Assembly (NCBI GenBank): GCA_024636635.1
Contig: JAGXGV010000024.1
Location: 1-43,159, forward strand
Direction: 5' to 3'
From: Puniceibacterium sp.
Lineage (GTDB): Bacteria; Pseudomonadota; Alphaproteobacteria; Rhodobacterales; Rhodobacteraceae
Length of the DNA stretch: 43,159 bases
Below are positions 28,508 through 36,157 of this stretch, piece by piece; positions within the stretch are counted from its first letter, which is position 1, and each line of letters opens with the position of its first letter. The notes under the pieces were generated by a model. It ran no database searches and had not been told where the DNA came from. It saw only the letters and a program-made list of their open reading frames with translations. Both the position numbers and the translations under genes were made by a program.

Positions 28508-28541
28508 GTCCTGCATCAAGGGGACTTTTCTTTTGCAGGAC
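28508..28541 (+). promoter_or_regulatory. Inverted repeat in the regulator-transporter gap
   Basis: GTCCTGCA (28508-28515) and TGCAGGAC (28534-28541) are exact complements separated by 18 bases that include a T-rich run. It lies between the GlxA-type gene and the periplasmic binding protein gene and could be an operator or an attenuator of read-through. Confidence 0.4.
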
Positions 28542-28591
28542 CGCCGCTTACGCTCTTTTCGGGGACATCGTGTTCCGACTGGGAGATTTAG

Positions 28592-29776
28592 ATGAAAAAA
28601 ATGCTGCTGGCCTCTGTGGCCACCGCCCTCGTGGCGGGCACCGCCCATGCCGAGGACGTCAAGATCGGCGTCATCATGGGCTTTACCGGCCCCATCGAAT
28701 CGCTGACGCCGATGATGGCTGCCAGCGCCGAACTCGCGCTGAGCGAAGTGAACGACTCCGGCACCTTCCTTGAAGGCGTGACGCTGTCGCCGGTGCGCAC
28801 GGATTCGACCTGCGTCGATTCGGCCGCCGCCACCGCAGGTGCGGAACGTCTGGTCACCACCGACGGCGTGGTCGCCATCGTCGGCGCCGACTGCTCGGGC
28901 GTGACCGGCGCCGTCCTCTCGAACGTGGCCGTGCCGAATGGCATCCCGATGGTGTCGCCATCGGCCACATCGCCGGGTCTGTCCACCGCCGAGGATGACG
29001 GCCTGTTCTTCCGCACCGCGCCGTCCGATGCGCGTCAGGGTGAAGTGCTGTCCGCAATTCTGGCCGACCGGGGCATCACATCGGTTGCGGTGACCTACAC
29101 CAACAACGACTACGGCAAGGGGCTGTCCGACAGCTTTATCTCGAACTTCGAGGCATCGGGCGGCACCGTCACCCTCAACGCCCCGCACGAGGACAACAAG
29201 GCCGACTATTCCGCCGAGATCGGCGCGCTGGCCTCGGCCGGGGGCGACATTCTGGTGGTGCTCGGCTATTCGGATTCCGGCGGCAAGGGCATGATCCAGG
29301 CCGCGCTGGACACCGGCGCCTTCGACACCTTCATGATGGGTGACGGCATGTATGGCGACGCCCTTGTAGCGGATCTGGGCAGCGGAATGGAAGGCTCGTT
29401 CGGCGCGGTTCCCTGGAGCGAGGGCGCAGGCGCGGAAGCCTTCAAGGCCATCACGGAGGCGGCTGACATCAATGGGGAATCCTCGTTCACGCGGGAATCC
29501 TACGATGCGGCGGCGCTGATCGCTCTGGCGATGATGGCGGGCGGCGAAGCGACATCCACAGCCGTCAAGGACAACCTCATGGCGGTGGCCAACGGGCCGG
29601 GCGAAGAGATCCTGCCGGGGGAACTGGGACGCGCGTTCCAGATCCTCAAGGACGGTGGCGAGGTCGACTATGTGGGTGCCACCAACGTCGAACTGATCGG
29701 CCCGGGCGAGGCCGCGGGATCGTACCGCTACTATGAAATCAAGGACAGCACCTACACCACTGTCGATTTCCGCTAG
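28592..29776 (+). CDS. ABC transporter substrate-binding protein (Leu/Ile/Val or amide type)
   Basis: A 394-residue periplasmic protein with a Sec signal peptide (MKKMLLASVATALVAGTAHA, cleavage before EDVKIG). The mature part has the type I periplasmic fold of the LivJ/LivK family: IGVIMGFTGPIESLTPMM, VAIVGADCSGVTGAVLSNVA, NGIPMVSPSATSPGLS and VAVTYTNNDYGKGLSDSF. Two Cys residues (DSTCVDS and GADCSG) may pair. Members bind branched-chain amino acids, amides, urea or aromatic acids, so the ligand is open. ATG 28592 has GGGAG six bases before it. First gene of the transporter operon. Confidence 0.93.
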   Translation: MKKMLLASVATALVAGTAHAEDVKIGVIMGFTGPIESLTPMMAASAELALSEVNDSGTFLEGVTLSPVRTDSTCVDSAAATAGAERLVTTDGVVAIVGADCSGVTGAVLSNVAVPNGIPMVSPSATSPGLSTAEDDGLFFRTAPSDARQGEVLSAILADRGITSVAVTYTNNDYGKGLSDSFISNFEASGGTVTLNAPHEDNKADYSAEIGALASAGGDILVVLGYSDSGGKGMIQAALDTGAFDTFMMGDGMYGDALVADLGSGMEGSFGAVPWSEGAGAEAFKAITEAADINGESSFTRESYDAAALIALAMMAGGEATSTAVKDNLMAVANGPGEEILPGELGRAFQILKDGGEVDYVGATNVELIGPGEAAGSYRYYEIKDSTYTTVDFR

Positions 29777-29794
29777 AACCGCGGGTATGAACCG

Positions 29795-29822
29795 GAACGG
29801 CCCGGGGTGATCCGGGCCGTTC
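29795..29822 (+). terminator. Attenuator-type hairpin after the binding protein gene
   Basis: GAACGGCCCGG (29795-29805) and CCGGGCCGTTC (29812-29822) form a perfect 11-bp stem with a six-base loop and no T run after it. In ABC operons such hairpins commonly protect the binding-protein message and limit read-through to the ATPase and permease genes. Confidence 0.75.
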
Positions 29823-29872
29823 GTGCAAGATGAAGGCGCCGGGACAGGCGCCTCTGACGAAGGGATATTCAC

Positions 29873-30652
29873 GTGATCCGGGTTCTGGACCTGCACCGCC
29901 ATTTCGGCGGCTTTAGCGCCGTAGACGGTGCAAGCCTGGAAATCGCCAAGGCGTCGATCACCGGGCTCGTCGGTCCCAACGGCGCCGGAAAGACCACGCT
30001 TTTCAATGTGATCGCGGGCGTTCTTCCACCCACATCGGGACAGATCCTGATGGATGGAAAGGACATCACCGGCCTGCCGCCCCACGTGCTGTTTCACAGG
30101 GGTCTCCTGCGCACCTTCCAGATCGCGCACGAATTTTCGTCGATGTCCTGCCGAGAGAACCTGATGATGGTGCCGGGCGGCCAGTCGGGCGAGACGCTCT
30201 GGAACGCCTGGTTCGGGCGCGGGCGGATCGCAGAGGAAGAGGCGGCGCTGCTGAAACGCGCCGACGAAGTGCTTGATTTTCTGACGATTTCTCATCTGAA
30301 GGATGAAAAGGCCGGGAACCTGTCAGGCGGACAGAAAAAGTTGCTTGAACTGGGACGCACGATGATGGTCGATGCCAAGATCGTCTTTCTGGACGAAGTG
30401 GGCGCCGGGGTGAATCGCACCCTGCTCAACACCATCGGCGATGCCATTCAAAGGCTCAACGTCGAACGTGGCTACACGTTCTGCATGATCGAACATGACA
30501 TGGACTTTATCGGGCGGCTCTGCGATCCGGTCATCGTGATGGCGGAAGGCCGTGTGCTGGCCGAAGGCAGCATAGCAGAGATCAAGGCCGACGAGGCGGT
30601 GATCGAAGCCTATCTCGGCACTGGGCTCAAGAACAGGGAACCGGTGGTGTGA
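29873..30652 (+). CDS. ABC transporter ATP-binding protein (LivG type)
   Basis: A 259-residue ATPase. Walker A is GPNGAGKTT, the signature is LSGGQKKLLELGR, and Walker B is IVFLDEV, followed by the H-loop His in MIEHDMDFI. The usual LDEP after Walker B reads LDEV here (FLDEVGAGVN), a substitution of the Pro that is worth noting but leaves the catalytic Glu in place. The start is GTG 29873 with an AAGGGA site. It pairs with the second ATPase downstream. Confidence 0.94.
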   Translation: MIRVLDLHRHFGGFSAVDGASLEIAKASITGLVGPNGAGKTTLFNVIAGVLPPTSGQILMDGKDITGLPPHVLFHRGLLRTFQIAHEFSSMSCRENLMMVPGGQSGETLWNAWFGRGRIAEEEAALLKRADEVLDFLTISHLKDEKAGNLSGGQKKLLELGRTMMVDAKIVFLDEVGAGVNRTLLNTIGDAIQRLNVERGYTFCMIEHDMDFIGRLCDPVIVMAEGRVLAEGSIAEIKADEAVIEAYLGTGLKNREPVV

Positions 30653-30711
30653 GATCGCGACGCAACCGGGCGGCCTGCGGTGAATATCGGGCAAACGGAT
30701 CCCTGCGGGAT

Positions 30712-30768
30712 ACGAGAGACGCTGTCTCTCGTGCTCTCTGGGATATTTGCGAAAAGAAGAAGCAGGGG
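30712..30768 (-). repeat. Interspersed motif-plus-hairpin element, copy 2
   Basis: On the minus strand GCTTCTTCTTTTCGCAAATA continues into TCCC and is followed after seven bases by the hairpin ACGAGAGAC-AGC-GTCTCTCGT (30732-30712). It lies inside the transporter operon, between the two ATPase genes and opposite in direction to them. Its right end, AGGGGG on the plus strand, sits about where the ribosome site of the next gene should be. Confidence 0.75.
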
Positions 30769-30775
30769 GCGCGGT

Positions 30776-31489
30776 ATGGCTGAACCCACTCTGATCGGCG
30801 AGGCCATGACCGGTGGCTATGGCAAGGGAGCGGACATCCTGCACGGCTGCACCATGGCGGTGGAGCGCGGCGAGATCGCGGTGATCGTCGGCCCCAACGG
30901 GGCGGGCAAGTCGACCGCCATGAAGGCGGTTTTTGGCATGCTGGATCTGCGCGAGGGGCATGTCCGGCTTGACGGCGTGGACATCACCGACCTTTCGCCG
31001 CAGGACCGGGTGGCGCGCGGCATGGGTTTTGTGCCGCAGACGCACAACATCTTTGCCTCGATGAGTGTCGAAGAGAACCTCGAGATGGGCGCCTTCATCC
31101 GGCGCGACGATTTTCGCGGCACGCTGGCGCAGGTGTACGACCTGTTCCCGGTCCTGAAGGAGAAGCGGCACCAGGCCGCCGGGGAACTGTCGGGCGGTCA
31201 GCGTCAGCAGGTCGCCGTGGGCCGGGCGCTGATGACACAGCCGCGCGTTCTGATGCTGGACGAGCCGACGGCGGGCGTTTCACCCATCGTGATGGATGAG
31301 TTGTTCGACCGCATCATCGAGGTGGCACGCACCGGGATATCGGTCCTTATGGTCGAGCAGAACGCGCGCCAGGCGCTCGAGATTGCCGACAAGGGATATG
31401 TTCTGGTGCAGGGGGCCAATGCCTTTGAGGGGACGGGGCGCGAGCTGCTGGCGAATCCGGATGTGCGGCGGAGTTTCCTGGGGGGATGA
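30776..31489 (+). CDS. ABC transporter ATP-binding protein (LivF type)
   Basis: A 237-residue ATPase with Walker A GPNGAGKST, the LivF-type FGMLDLREGHVRLDG segment, signature LSGGQRQQVAVGRAL, Walker B VLMLDEPTAG and H-loop region MVEQNARQALEIADKGYVL. LivF-type proteins form the second ATPase of branched-chain and amide importers. ATG 30776 begins straight after the copy 2 element; no stronger ribosome site than AGGGGG is present. The frame is open upstream to 30680, but that part lies within the element and has no family similarity. Confidence 0.94.
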   Translation: MAEPTLIGEAMTGGYGKGADILHGCTMAVERGEIAVIVGPNGAGKSTAMKAVFGMLDLREGHVRLDGVDITDLSPQDRVARGMGFVPQTHNIFASMSVEENLEMGAFIRRDDFRGTLAQVYDLFPVLKEKRHQAAGELSGGQRQQVAVGRALMTQPRVLMLDEPTAGVSPIVMDELFDRIIEVARTGISVLMVEQNARQALEIADKGYVLVQGANAFEGTGRELLANPDVRRSFLGG

Positions 31490-31491
31490 GG

Positions 31492-31638
31492 ATGCGGATG
31501 ATCCCTGCCGCGCAACTGGTCTGCATGATGCTGACCTGGGTCATAGGTGCACAGCACAGCATCCTTTACGGCGGCGTCAGAGCTCTGACGCAATCGGGCC
31601 GGTGCGCAATACCATCAGACAAGGACCAGGCGCGGTGA
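31492..31638 (+). CDS. Small ORF between livF- and livH-type genes
   Basis: A 48-codon frame begins two bases after the LivF-type stop and its TGA overlaps the GTG start of the permease gene (GTGA). The product has a mildly hydrophobic N-terminal half (MRMIPAAQLVCMMLTWVIGA) and a polar tail with one Cys (SGRCAIPSD). The fit without gaps to both neighbours suggests it is translated, perhaps to couple the permease gene. It could also be a chance frame; I recognise no family. Confidence 0.4.
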   Translation: MRMIPAAQLVCMMLTWVIGAQHSILYGGVRALTQSGRCAIPSDKDQAR

Positions 31639-32648
31639 TCGAGTTTCTGAACGGCCTTGTCGCCCTGTCGAATTTTGTGCTGATCCCGGCGGTGGCTTAT
31701 GGAAGCCAACTTGCGCTGGGGGCGCTGGGGGTGACACTGATCTACGGTATTCTGCGGTTTTCGAATTTCGCCCATGGCGACACGATGGCGTTCGGGACGA
31801 TGTGCACCATTCTCGTCACCTGGGGGTTGCAGGGCATGGGTGTGTCACTGGGGCCGCTGCCCACCGCCCTGCTCGCCATTCCCTTCGGGATCGCGGGCTG
31901 TGCGGCGCTGATCCTGCTGACCGACCGGATGATCTACCGCTTTTACCGCAGGCAAAGGGTCAAGCCGGTAATCCTTGTGATCGTGTCCATGGGCGTGATG
32001 TTCATCTACAACGGTGTCACCCGCTTCATCATCGGGACCGGGGACCAGAACTTTGCGGATGGCGAACGTTTCCTGATCGGCGTGCGCGACTTCCGCGACA
32101 TGACCGGACTGGACGAAGGGCTTGGAGTCCGCACCACACAAGGCATCACTGTGGTGACGGCGCTGATCGTCGTGGCGGCCCTGTTCTGGTTCCTGAACCG
32201 CACCCGCACCGGCAAGAGCATGCGCGCCTATTCCGACAATGAGGATCTGGCCCTCCTCTCGGGCATCGACCCCGAACGGGTGGTCACGGTGACCTGGCTG
32301 ATCGTCGCGGCGCTGGCAACCATCGCAGGAGTGCTTTACGGCCTCGACAAGTCGTTCAAGCCCTTCACCTATTTTCAGCTTCTGCTGCCTATCTTCGCCG
32401 CCGCCATCGTAGGCGGGCTGGGCTCGCCCCTGGGCGCCATTGCTGGCGGTTTTGTGATCGCCTTTTCCGAGGTCGGACTCACCTATGCCTGGAAAAAGGT
32501 GTTGGGCTACTGGCTGCCCCAAAGCCTTGCGCCCGACGGCCTCGTCCAACTCATGTCCACCGACTACAAGTTCGCCGTAAGCTTCGTGATCCTGCTTATC
32601 GTGCTGCTGTTCCGCCCCACGGGGCTCTTCAGGGGGAAATCCGCATGA
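31635..32648 (+). CDS. ABC transporter permease (LivH type)
   Basis: A 337-residue inner-membrane permease with about eight hydrophobic segments. It has the LivH-type beginning (AYGSQLALGALGVTLIYGILRFSNFAHGD) and the late GLGSPLGAIAGGFVIAFSE segment that contacts the ATPases. The start is the GTG at 31635 (MIEFLNGLVA), overlapping the stop of the small ORF. Its own stop overlaps the ATG of the second permease gene. Substrate is the same unknown as for the whole importer. Confidence 0.93.
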   Translation: MIEFLNGLVALSNFVLIPAVAYGSQLALGALGVTLIYGILRFSNFAHGDTMAFGTMCTILVTWGLQGMGVSLGPLPTALLAIPFGIAGCAALILLTDRMIYRFYRRQRVKPVILVIVSMGVMFIYNGVTRFIIGTGDQNFADGERFLIGVRDFRDMTGLDEGLGVRTTQGITVVTALIVVAALFWFLNRTRTGKSMRAYSDNEDLALLSGIDPERVVTVTWLIVAALATIAGVLYGLDKSFKPFTYFQLLLPIFAAAIVGGLGSPLGAIAGGFVIAFSEVGLTYAWKKVLGYWLPQSLAPDGLVQLMSTDYKFAVSFVILLIVLLFRPTGLFRGKSA

Positions 32649-33946
32649 CCGAACGGGCAAGGGGCGCGCTGATGTTCGCCATCGTGGCGGGACTGATCCT
32701 GGGCACCGGGGTCGTGCAAAGCTGGAATTCGGCGCTGCTGATCCTGAACATGGGGCTTGTCAGCGCGGTAATGGCACTGGGGGTCAACCTGCAATGGGGC
32801 TTTGCCGGGCTGTTCAACGTCGGCGTGATGGGCTTCGTGGCCCTCGGCGGGCTTGCCACCGTACTTGTATCGATGCCGCCCGTCGGCGCGGCCTGGAGCG
32901 CGGGCGCCGCGCGGCTGGGTCTGGGGCTGGTGCTTGCGGTCGTCGCCATCGCCGCGGCGGTCCTGGCCTGGCAGCGGCTGCGCGCGGGCCTGCGCGGCTG
33001 GGTGGTGGCAGCGGTGCTGGTGGCGGGCTATTTCGCCTTCCGGGCAGTGTTCGACCCGGCGGTCAGCGCGATCGAGTCGGTGGACCCCGCGGTCAGCGGC
33101 TATCTCGGCGGGCTGGGCCTGCCGGTGGTGCTGGCGTGGCCGGCGGGCGGGCTGCTGGCGGCGGCTGTGGCCTGGCTGATCGGCAAGACCGCGCTGGGGC
33201 TGCGGTCAGACTACCTCGCCATCGCGACCCTCGGCATTGCCGAAATCATCATCGCGGTGATCAAGAACGAAGACTGGATGGCGCGCGGCGTGAAGAACGT
33301 GATCGGCCTGCCCCGTCCCATGCCCTACGAGATTGACCTCCAGAACGATCCGGGCTTCGTGCAGACTGCGGCCGGGTTGGGCATCGACCCCACCACCGCC
33401 TCGACCCTCTATGTCAAGCTCGGCTATGGCATGATGTTCGCGATCGTGCTGGCGATCCTGCTGGTGCTGGCACAGCTTGCGCTGAAATCGCCCTGGGGGC
33501 GGATGATGCGGGCGATCCGCGACAACGAAACGGCGGCGCGCGCCATGGGCAAGGATGTGACGCGGCGCCACCTCCAGATCTTCGTGCTGGGCAGCGCCGT
33601 CTGCGGCGTCGCCGGGGCGATGATGACCACGCTGGACGGGCAGCTCACACCCGGAACCTACCAGCCGTTGCGCTACACCTTCCTGATCTGGGTGATGGTG
33701 ATCGTCGGCGGGTCGGGCAACAACTTCGGCGCGGTTCTCGGCGGCTTTCTGATCTGGTTCCTCTGGGTCCAGGTCGAACCGATCGGCCAGGCGGTGATGA
33801 ATCTTGCAACCCTCGGCATGTCCGATGGCAACTGGCTCAAGGTCCACCTGCTGGACTCGGTCCAGCACATGCGGCTGCTGACGATGGGCGTCATCCTGCT
33901 TCTGGTCCTGCGCTTCAGTCCGAAGGGCCTGCTGCCCGAACGCTAA
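32645..33946 (+). CDS. ABC transporter permease (LivM type)
   Basis: A 433-residue permease, last gene of the importer operon. It has about ten hydrophobic segments, the WGFAGLFNVGVMGFVALGGLATVLV start of LivM-type proteins (a motif near residues 47-75), RSDYLAIATLGIAEI, and the C-terminal VMVIVGGSGNNFGAVLGGFLIWFLW coupling region. The insert around residues 120-155 with repeated AVSAIESVDPAVSG is longer than in E. coli LivM. ATG 32645 overlaps the previous stop (ATGA). Confidence 0.93.
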   Translation: MTERARGALMFAIVAGLILGTGVVQSWNSALLILNMGLVSAVMALGVNLQWGFAGLFNVGVMGFVALGGLATVLVSMPPVGAAWSAGAARLGLGLVLAVVAIAAAVLAWQRLRAGLRGWVVAAVLVAGYFAFRAVFDPAVSAIESVDPAVSGYLGGLGLPVVLAWPAGGLLAAAVAWLIGKTALGLRSDYLAIATLGIAEIIIAVIKNEDWMARGVKNVIGLPRPMPYEIDLQNDPGFVQTAAGLGIDPTTASTLYVKLGYGMMFAIVLAILLVLAQLALKSPWGRMMRAIRDNETAARAMGKDVTRRHLQIFVLGSAVCGVAGAMMTTLDGQLTPGTYQPLRYTFLIWVMVIVGGSGNNFGAVLGGFLIWFLWVQVEPIGQAVMNLATLGMSDGNWLKVHLLDSVQHMRLLTMGVILLLVLRFSPKGLLPER

Positions 33947-33972
33947 AACCGTGAAACTCCATCACGCACCCC

Positions 33973-34029
33973 GCCCCGGCTTCTTTGGGTCCCAAATATC
34001 CCGGGGAGCGCGAGGGGCAGGCCCCTCGC
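33973..34029 (+). repeat. Interspersed motif-plus-hairpin element, copy 3
   Basis: GCCCCGGCTTCTTTGGGTCC continues into CAAATATCCC and is followed after seven bases by the hairpin GCGAGGGGC-AG-GCCCCTCGC (34010-34029). It is 26 bases beyond the last transporter gene, in the same orientation as copy 1, and could end that transcript. Confidence 0.75.
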
Positions 34030-34159
34030 TCCACCGAGGAAGAAAGTGCAGGGGTCGGCCGGGGCGCAGGATCGCGGACACTATGATACCTTTCGGCTAG
34101 TGACCCGGAGCGGCGGCTTGTCTATCTTGTCGGTGAAGACGCAGGAAAGACCACACCCC

Positions 34160-34855
34160 ATGACCGACCGTGCCCAGGCTTCCCGTCCCGCCTTGCCGAA
34201 ATCGGCCCTTGTTGTGGACGATCATCCGCTGTTCTGCGACGCGCTGACCCTGACGCTCCAGTCCATTTCCGATTTCGACGAGATCCGCACAGCGGGCACG
34301 CTGGAAAAGGCGCTTGCCGTGGTGGCGCAGGAACCGCGCATCGACTTCATCATCCTCGATCTCAACCTGCCGGATGTGAACGGGCTGGACGGCCTCGTGC
34401 GGCTGCGCAACGCCGCGCCAAAGGCAGCTATCCTCATCGCTTCTTCGATGGCCGACAACCGCATGATCTGCCATGCGCTGTCTGCCGGGGCCAATGGCTT
34501 TGTGCCCAAACATTCGCAGCGTTCGGTGTTTCGCCGTGCTTTCGAAACGGTCGGCGAGGGCCGGACCTTCGTGCCGGACGGCTACATCGACCCGCATGGC
34601 GAAGGCGGGCGCGGGCTTCAGGGCGACGTGCTCGACCGGCTCGGCAGTCTCACGAACCAGCAGGCGCGGATCCTCAACCTGATCTGCGAAGGCAAGCTGA
34701 ACAAGCAGATCGCCTATGATCTCACCATCGCCGAAACCACCGTCAAGGCACATGTCACCGCCATCATGCGCAAGTTGGGCGTGCATAGCCGGACCCAGGC
34801 GGTGCTGATCGCGCAGGAAGCCCGCTTTGCCAAGGTCTTGCCAAGCGGGCCGTGA
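34160..34855 (+). CDS. LuxR-family (NarL-type) response regulator
   Basis: A 231-residue regulator with a receiver domain (about 15-130): the acidic pair in VVDDHPLF, phospho-acceptor D67 in IILDLNLPDVNG, and the Lys in GFVPKHSQ, followed by a LuxR-type helix-turn-helix (about 165-225: LTNQQARILNLICEGKLNKQIAYDL and TTVKAHVTAIMRKLGV). ATG 34160 is used; the frame to 34046 overlaps intergenic repeats. Together with the FIST and hybrid kinase genes downstream it resembles the AgmR/ErbR - NosP - NahK group, so the downstream kinase is the natural partner, which is inferred. Confidence 0.93.
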   Translation: MTDRAQASRPALPKSALVVDDHPLFCDALTLTLQSISDFDEIRTAGTLEKALAVVAQEPRIDFIILDLNLPDVNGLDGLVRLRNAAPKAAILIASSMADNRMICHALSAGANGFVPKHSQRSVFRRAFETVGEGRTFVPDGYIDPHGEGGRGLQGDVLDRLGSLTNQQARILNLICEGKLNKQIAYDLTIAETTVKAHVTAIMRKLGVHSRTQAVLIAQEARFAKVLPSGP

Positions 34856-35011
34856 CGCCCCTATCGTCGCGCCAGCCATGACCGGTAGAATGCACGGGCC
34901 GGGGCAGACCAGAGCCCGGCCAGCGAACGGCCATAACCCGGCCAGCGCCCGGAGGGAGAGGATACACTGACAGCCGCAGCACAGCAGTCACGCGCGATCA
35001 GAATTGCGCAG

Positions 35012-36154
35012 GTGCCGGGCACTCACCCGGCGCCGCTGGACGCGATTTCGGCGCAGTTCCCGTCAGAGCCGTTCGCGCTTGTCCTGCTCTTCGTCTCACC
35101 CGATGCCGGTTTTCGCGCCGTGATCCGACAGACCCGGGGCCATTTCGGCGGCGCGGACGTGCTGGCCTGCACCACGGCGGGCGAACTCGGGCGCCTTGGC
35201 TACGAAGAGGGACAGATCATCGCCGTCGCCTTTCCCAGCGCCAATTTCGCGACGCACACCTATGCGATCCGCGATCTGGATGCGCTCGACGAACAGGATG
35301 TGATCGACACGGCGATCCAGCACCGCACCGCCCTGACCCGGCGCAGCGGCGAATGGCCCTGGGAATTTGCCTTTCTGATGATCGACGGCCTGTCCCTGAA
35401 AGAGGAACACCTGACCACCATGCTGGCCGCCGGCCTTGGGCCGATGTCGCTGTTCGGCGGCTCGTCGGGGGACGGCACGGCTTTCCGGCAGACCTGGCTG
35501 TCGCGCAATGGCGCGGTGCTGGAAAACGCGGCAGTTGTGGCGCTGGTACGCTCGCGCTGCCCGGTGCAGGTGTTCAGCCTGGACCACCTGCTGCCGACCG
35601 ATACCCGCATGGTCGTCACCGCCGCCGATCCCGAACGCCGCGTGGTGCAGGAAATCAACGCCGAACCCGCCGCCGCCGAATATGCCCGCCTGCTGGGCAA
35701 GGATCCCAACCAGCTCGACCCGTTCATCTTTGCCGCACATCCTGTGGTGGTGCGGCTGGGCGACACCCATCACGTGCGCGCCATACGGCAGGTAAACGCC
35801 GACGGCGAACTGGTGTTCTTTTCCGCCATCAACGAAGGCATGGTCCTGACGCTGGCCCGGCACGAAGATATCGCCGTCCATCTGGCACGGGAACTTGCCG
35901 CGCTGGCCCGTCCCGGCGCCGGAGCGCCGCAAATCATCGGCTGCGACTGCATTCTGCGCCGGATCGAGGCGGGGCAAAGCCAGAAGACCCGCGAAATCTC
36001 GCGTATCCTGACGGAACGCCACGTCATCGGATTTTCGACCTATGGCGAACAGGTCGGCGCGCTGCATGTGAACCAGACCCTGACGGGCGTGGCGATCTAT
36101 CCGCCATCCGACCCGGACCCCGCAGCCCCCCCAGACATCGTGCCCAAGGACTGA
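35012..36154 (+). CDS. FIST domain sensor protein (NosP-like)
   Basis: A 380-residue soluble protein with a FIST N domain (about 1-200: FALVLLFVSPDAGFRAVIRQ, CTTAGELGRLGYEEG, FAFLMIDGLSLKEEHL, LFGGSSGDGTAFRQTWL) and FIST C domain (about 205-365, ending VIGFSTYGEQVGALHVNQTLTGVAI). FIST proteins are ligand sensors; NosP members bind heme and nitric oxide and control a neighbouring kinase. The GTG at 35012 has no ribosome site. The frame is open upstream and a CTG at 34967, preceded by GGAGGGAGAGGA, would give a start M-T-A-A-A; that is a credible alternative. The kinase gene starts three bases after its stop. Confidence 0.88.
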   Translation: MPGTHPAPLDAISAQFPSEPFALVLLFVSPDAGFRAVIRQTRGHFGGADVLACTTAGELGRLGYEEGQIIAVAFPSANFATHTYAIRDLDALDEQDVIDTAIQHRTALTRRSGEWPWEFAFLMIDGLSLKEEHLTTMLAAGLGPMSLFGGSSGDGTAFRQTWLSRNGAVLENAAVVALVRSRCPVQVFSLDHLLPTDTRMVVTAADPERRVVQEINAEPAAAEYARLLGKDPNQLDPFIFAAHPVVVRLGDTHHVRAIRQVNADGELVFFSAINEGMVLTLARHEDIAVHLARELAALARPGAGAPQIIGCDCILRRIEAGQSQKTREISRILTERHVIGFSTYGEQVGALHVNQTLTGVAIYPPSDPDPAAPPDIVPKD

Positions 36155-36157
36155 CCC

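Noticed and set aside
27632-30295. Open frame of 887 codons on the minus strand across the regulator and importer genes
   Set aside because: It runs opposite to three genes with clear families and is rich in His, Arg and Gln as expected for antisense frames in GC-rich DNA. No domain is visible in it.
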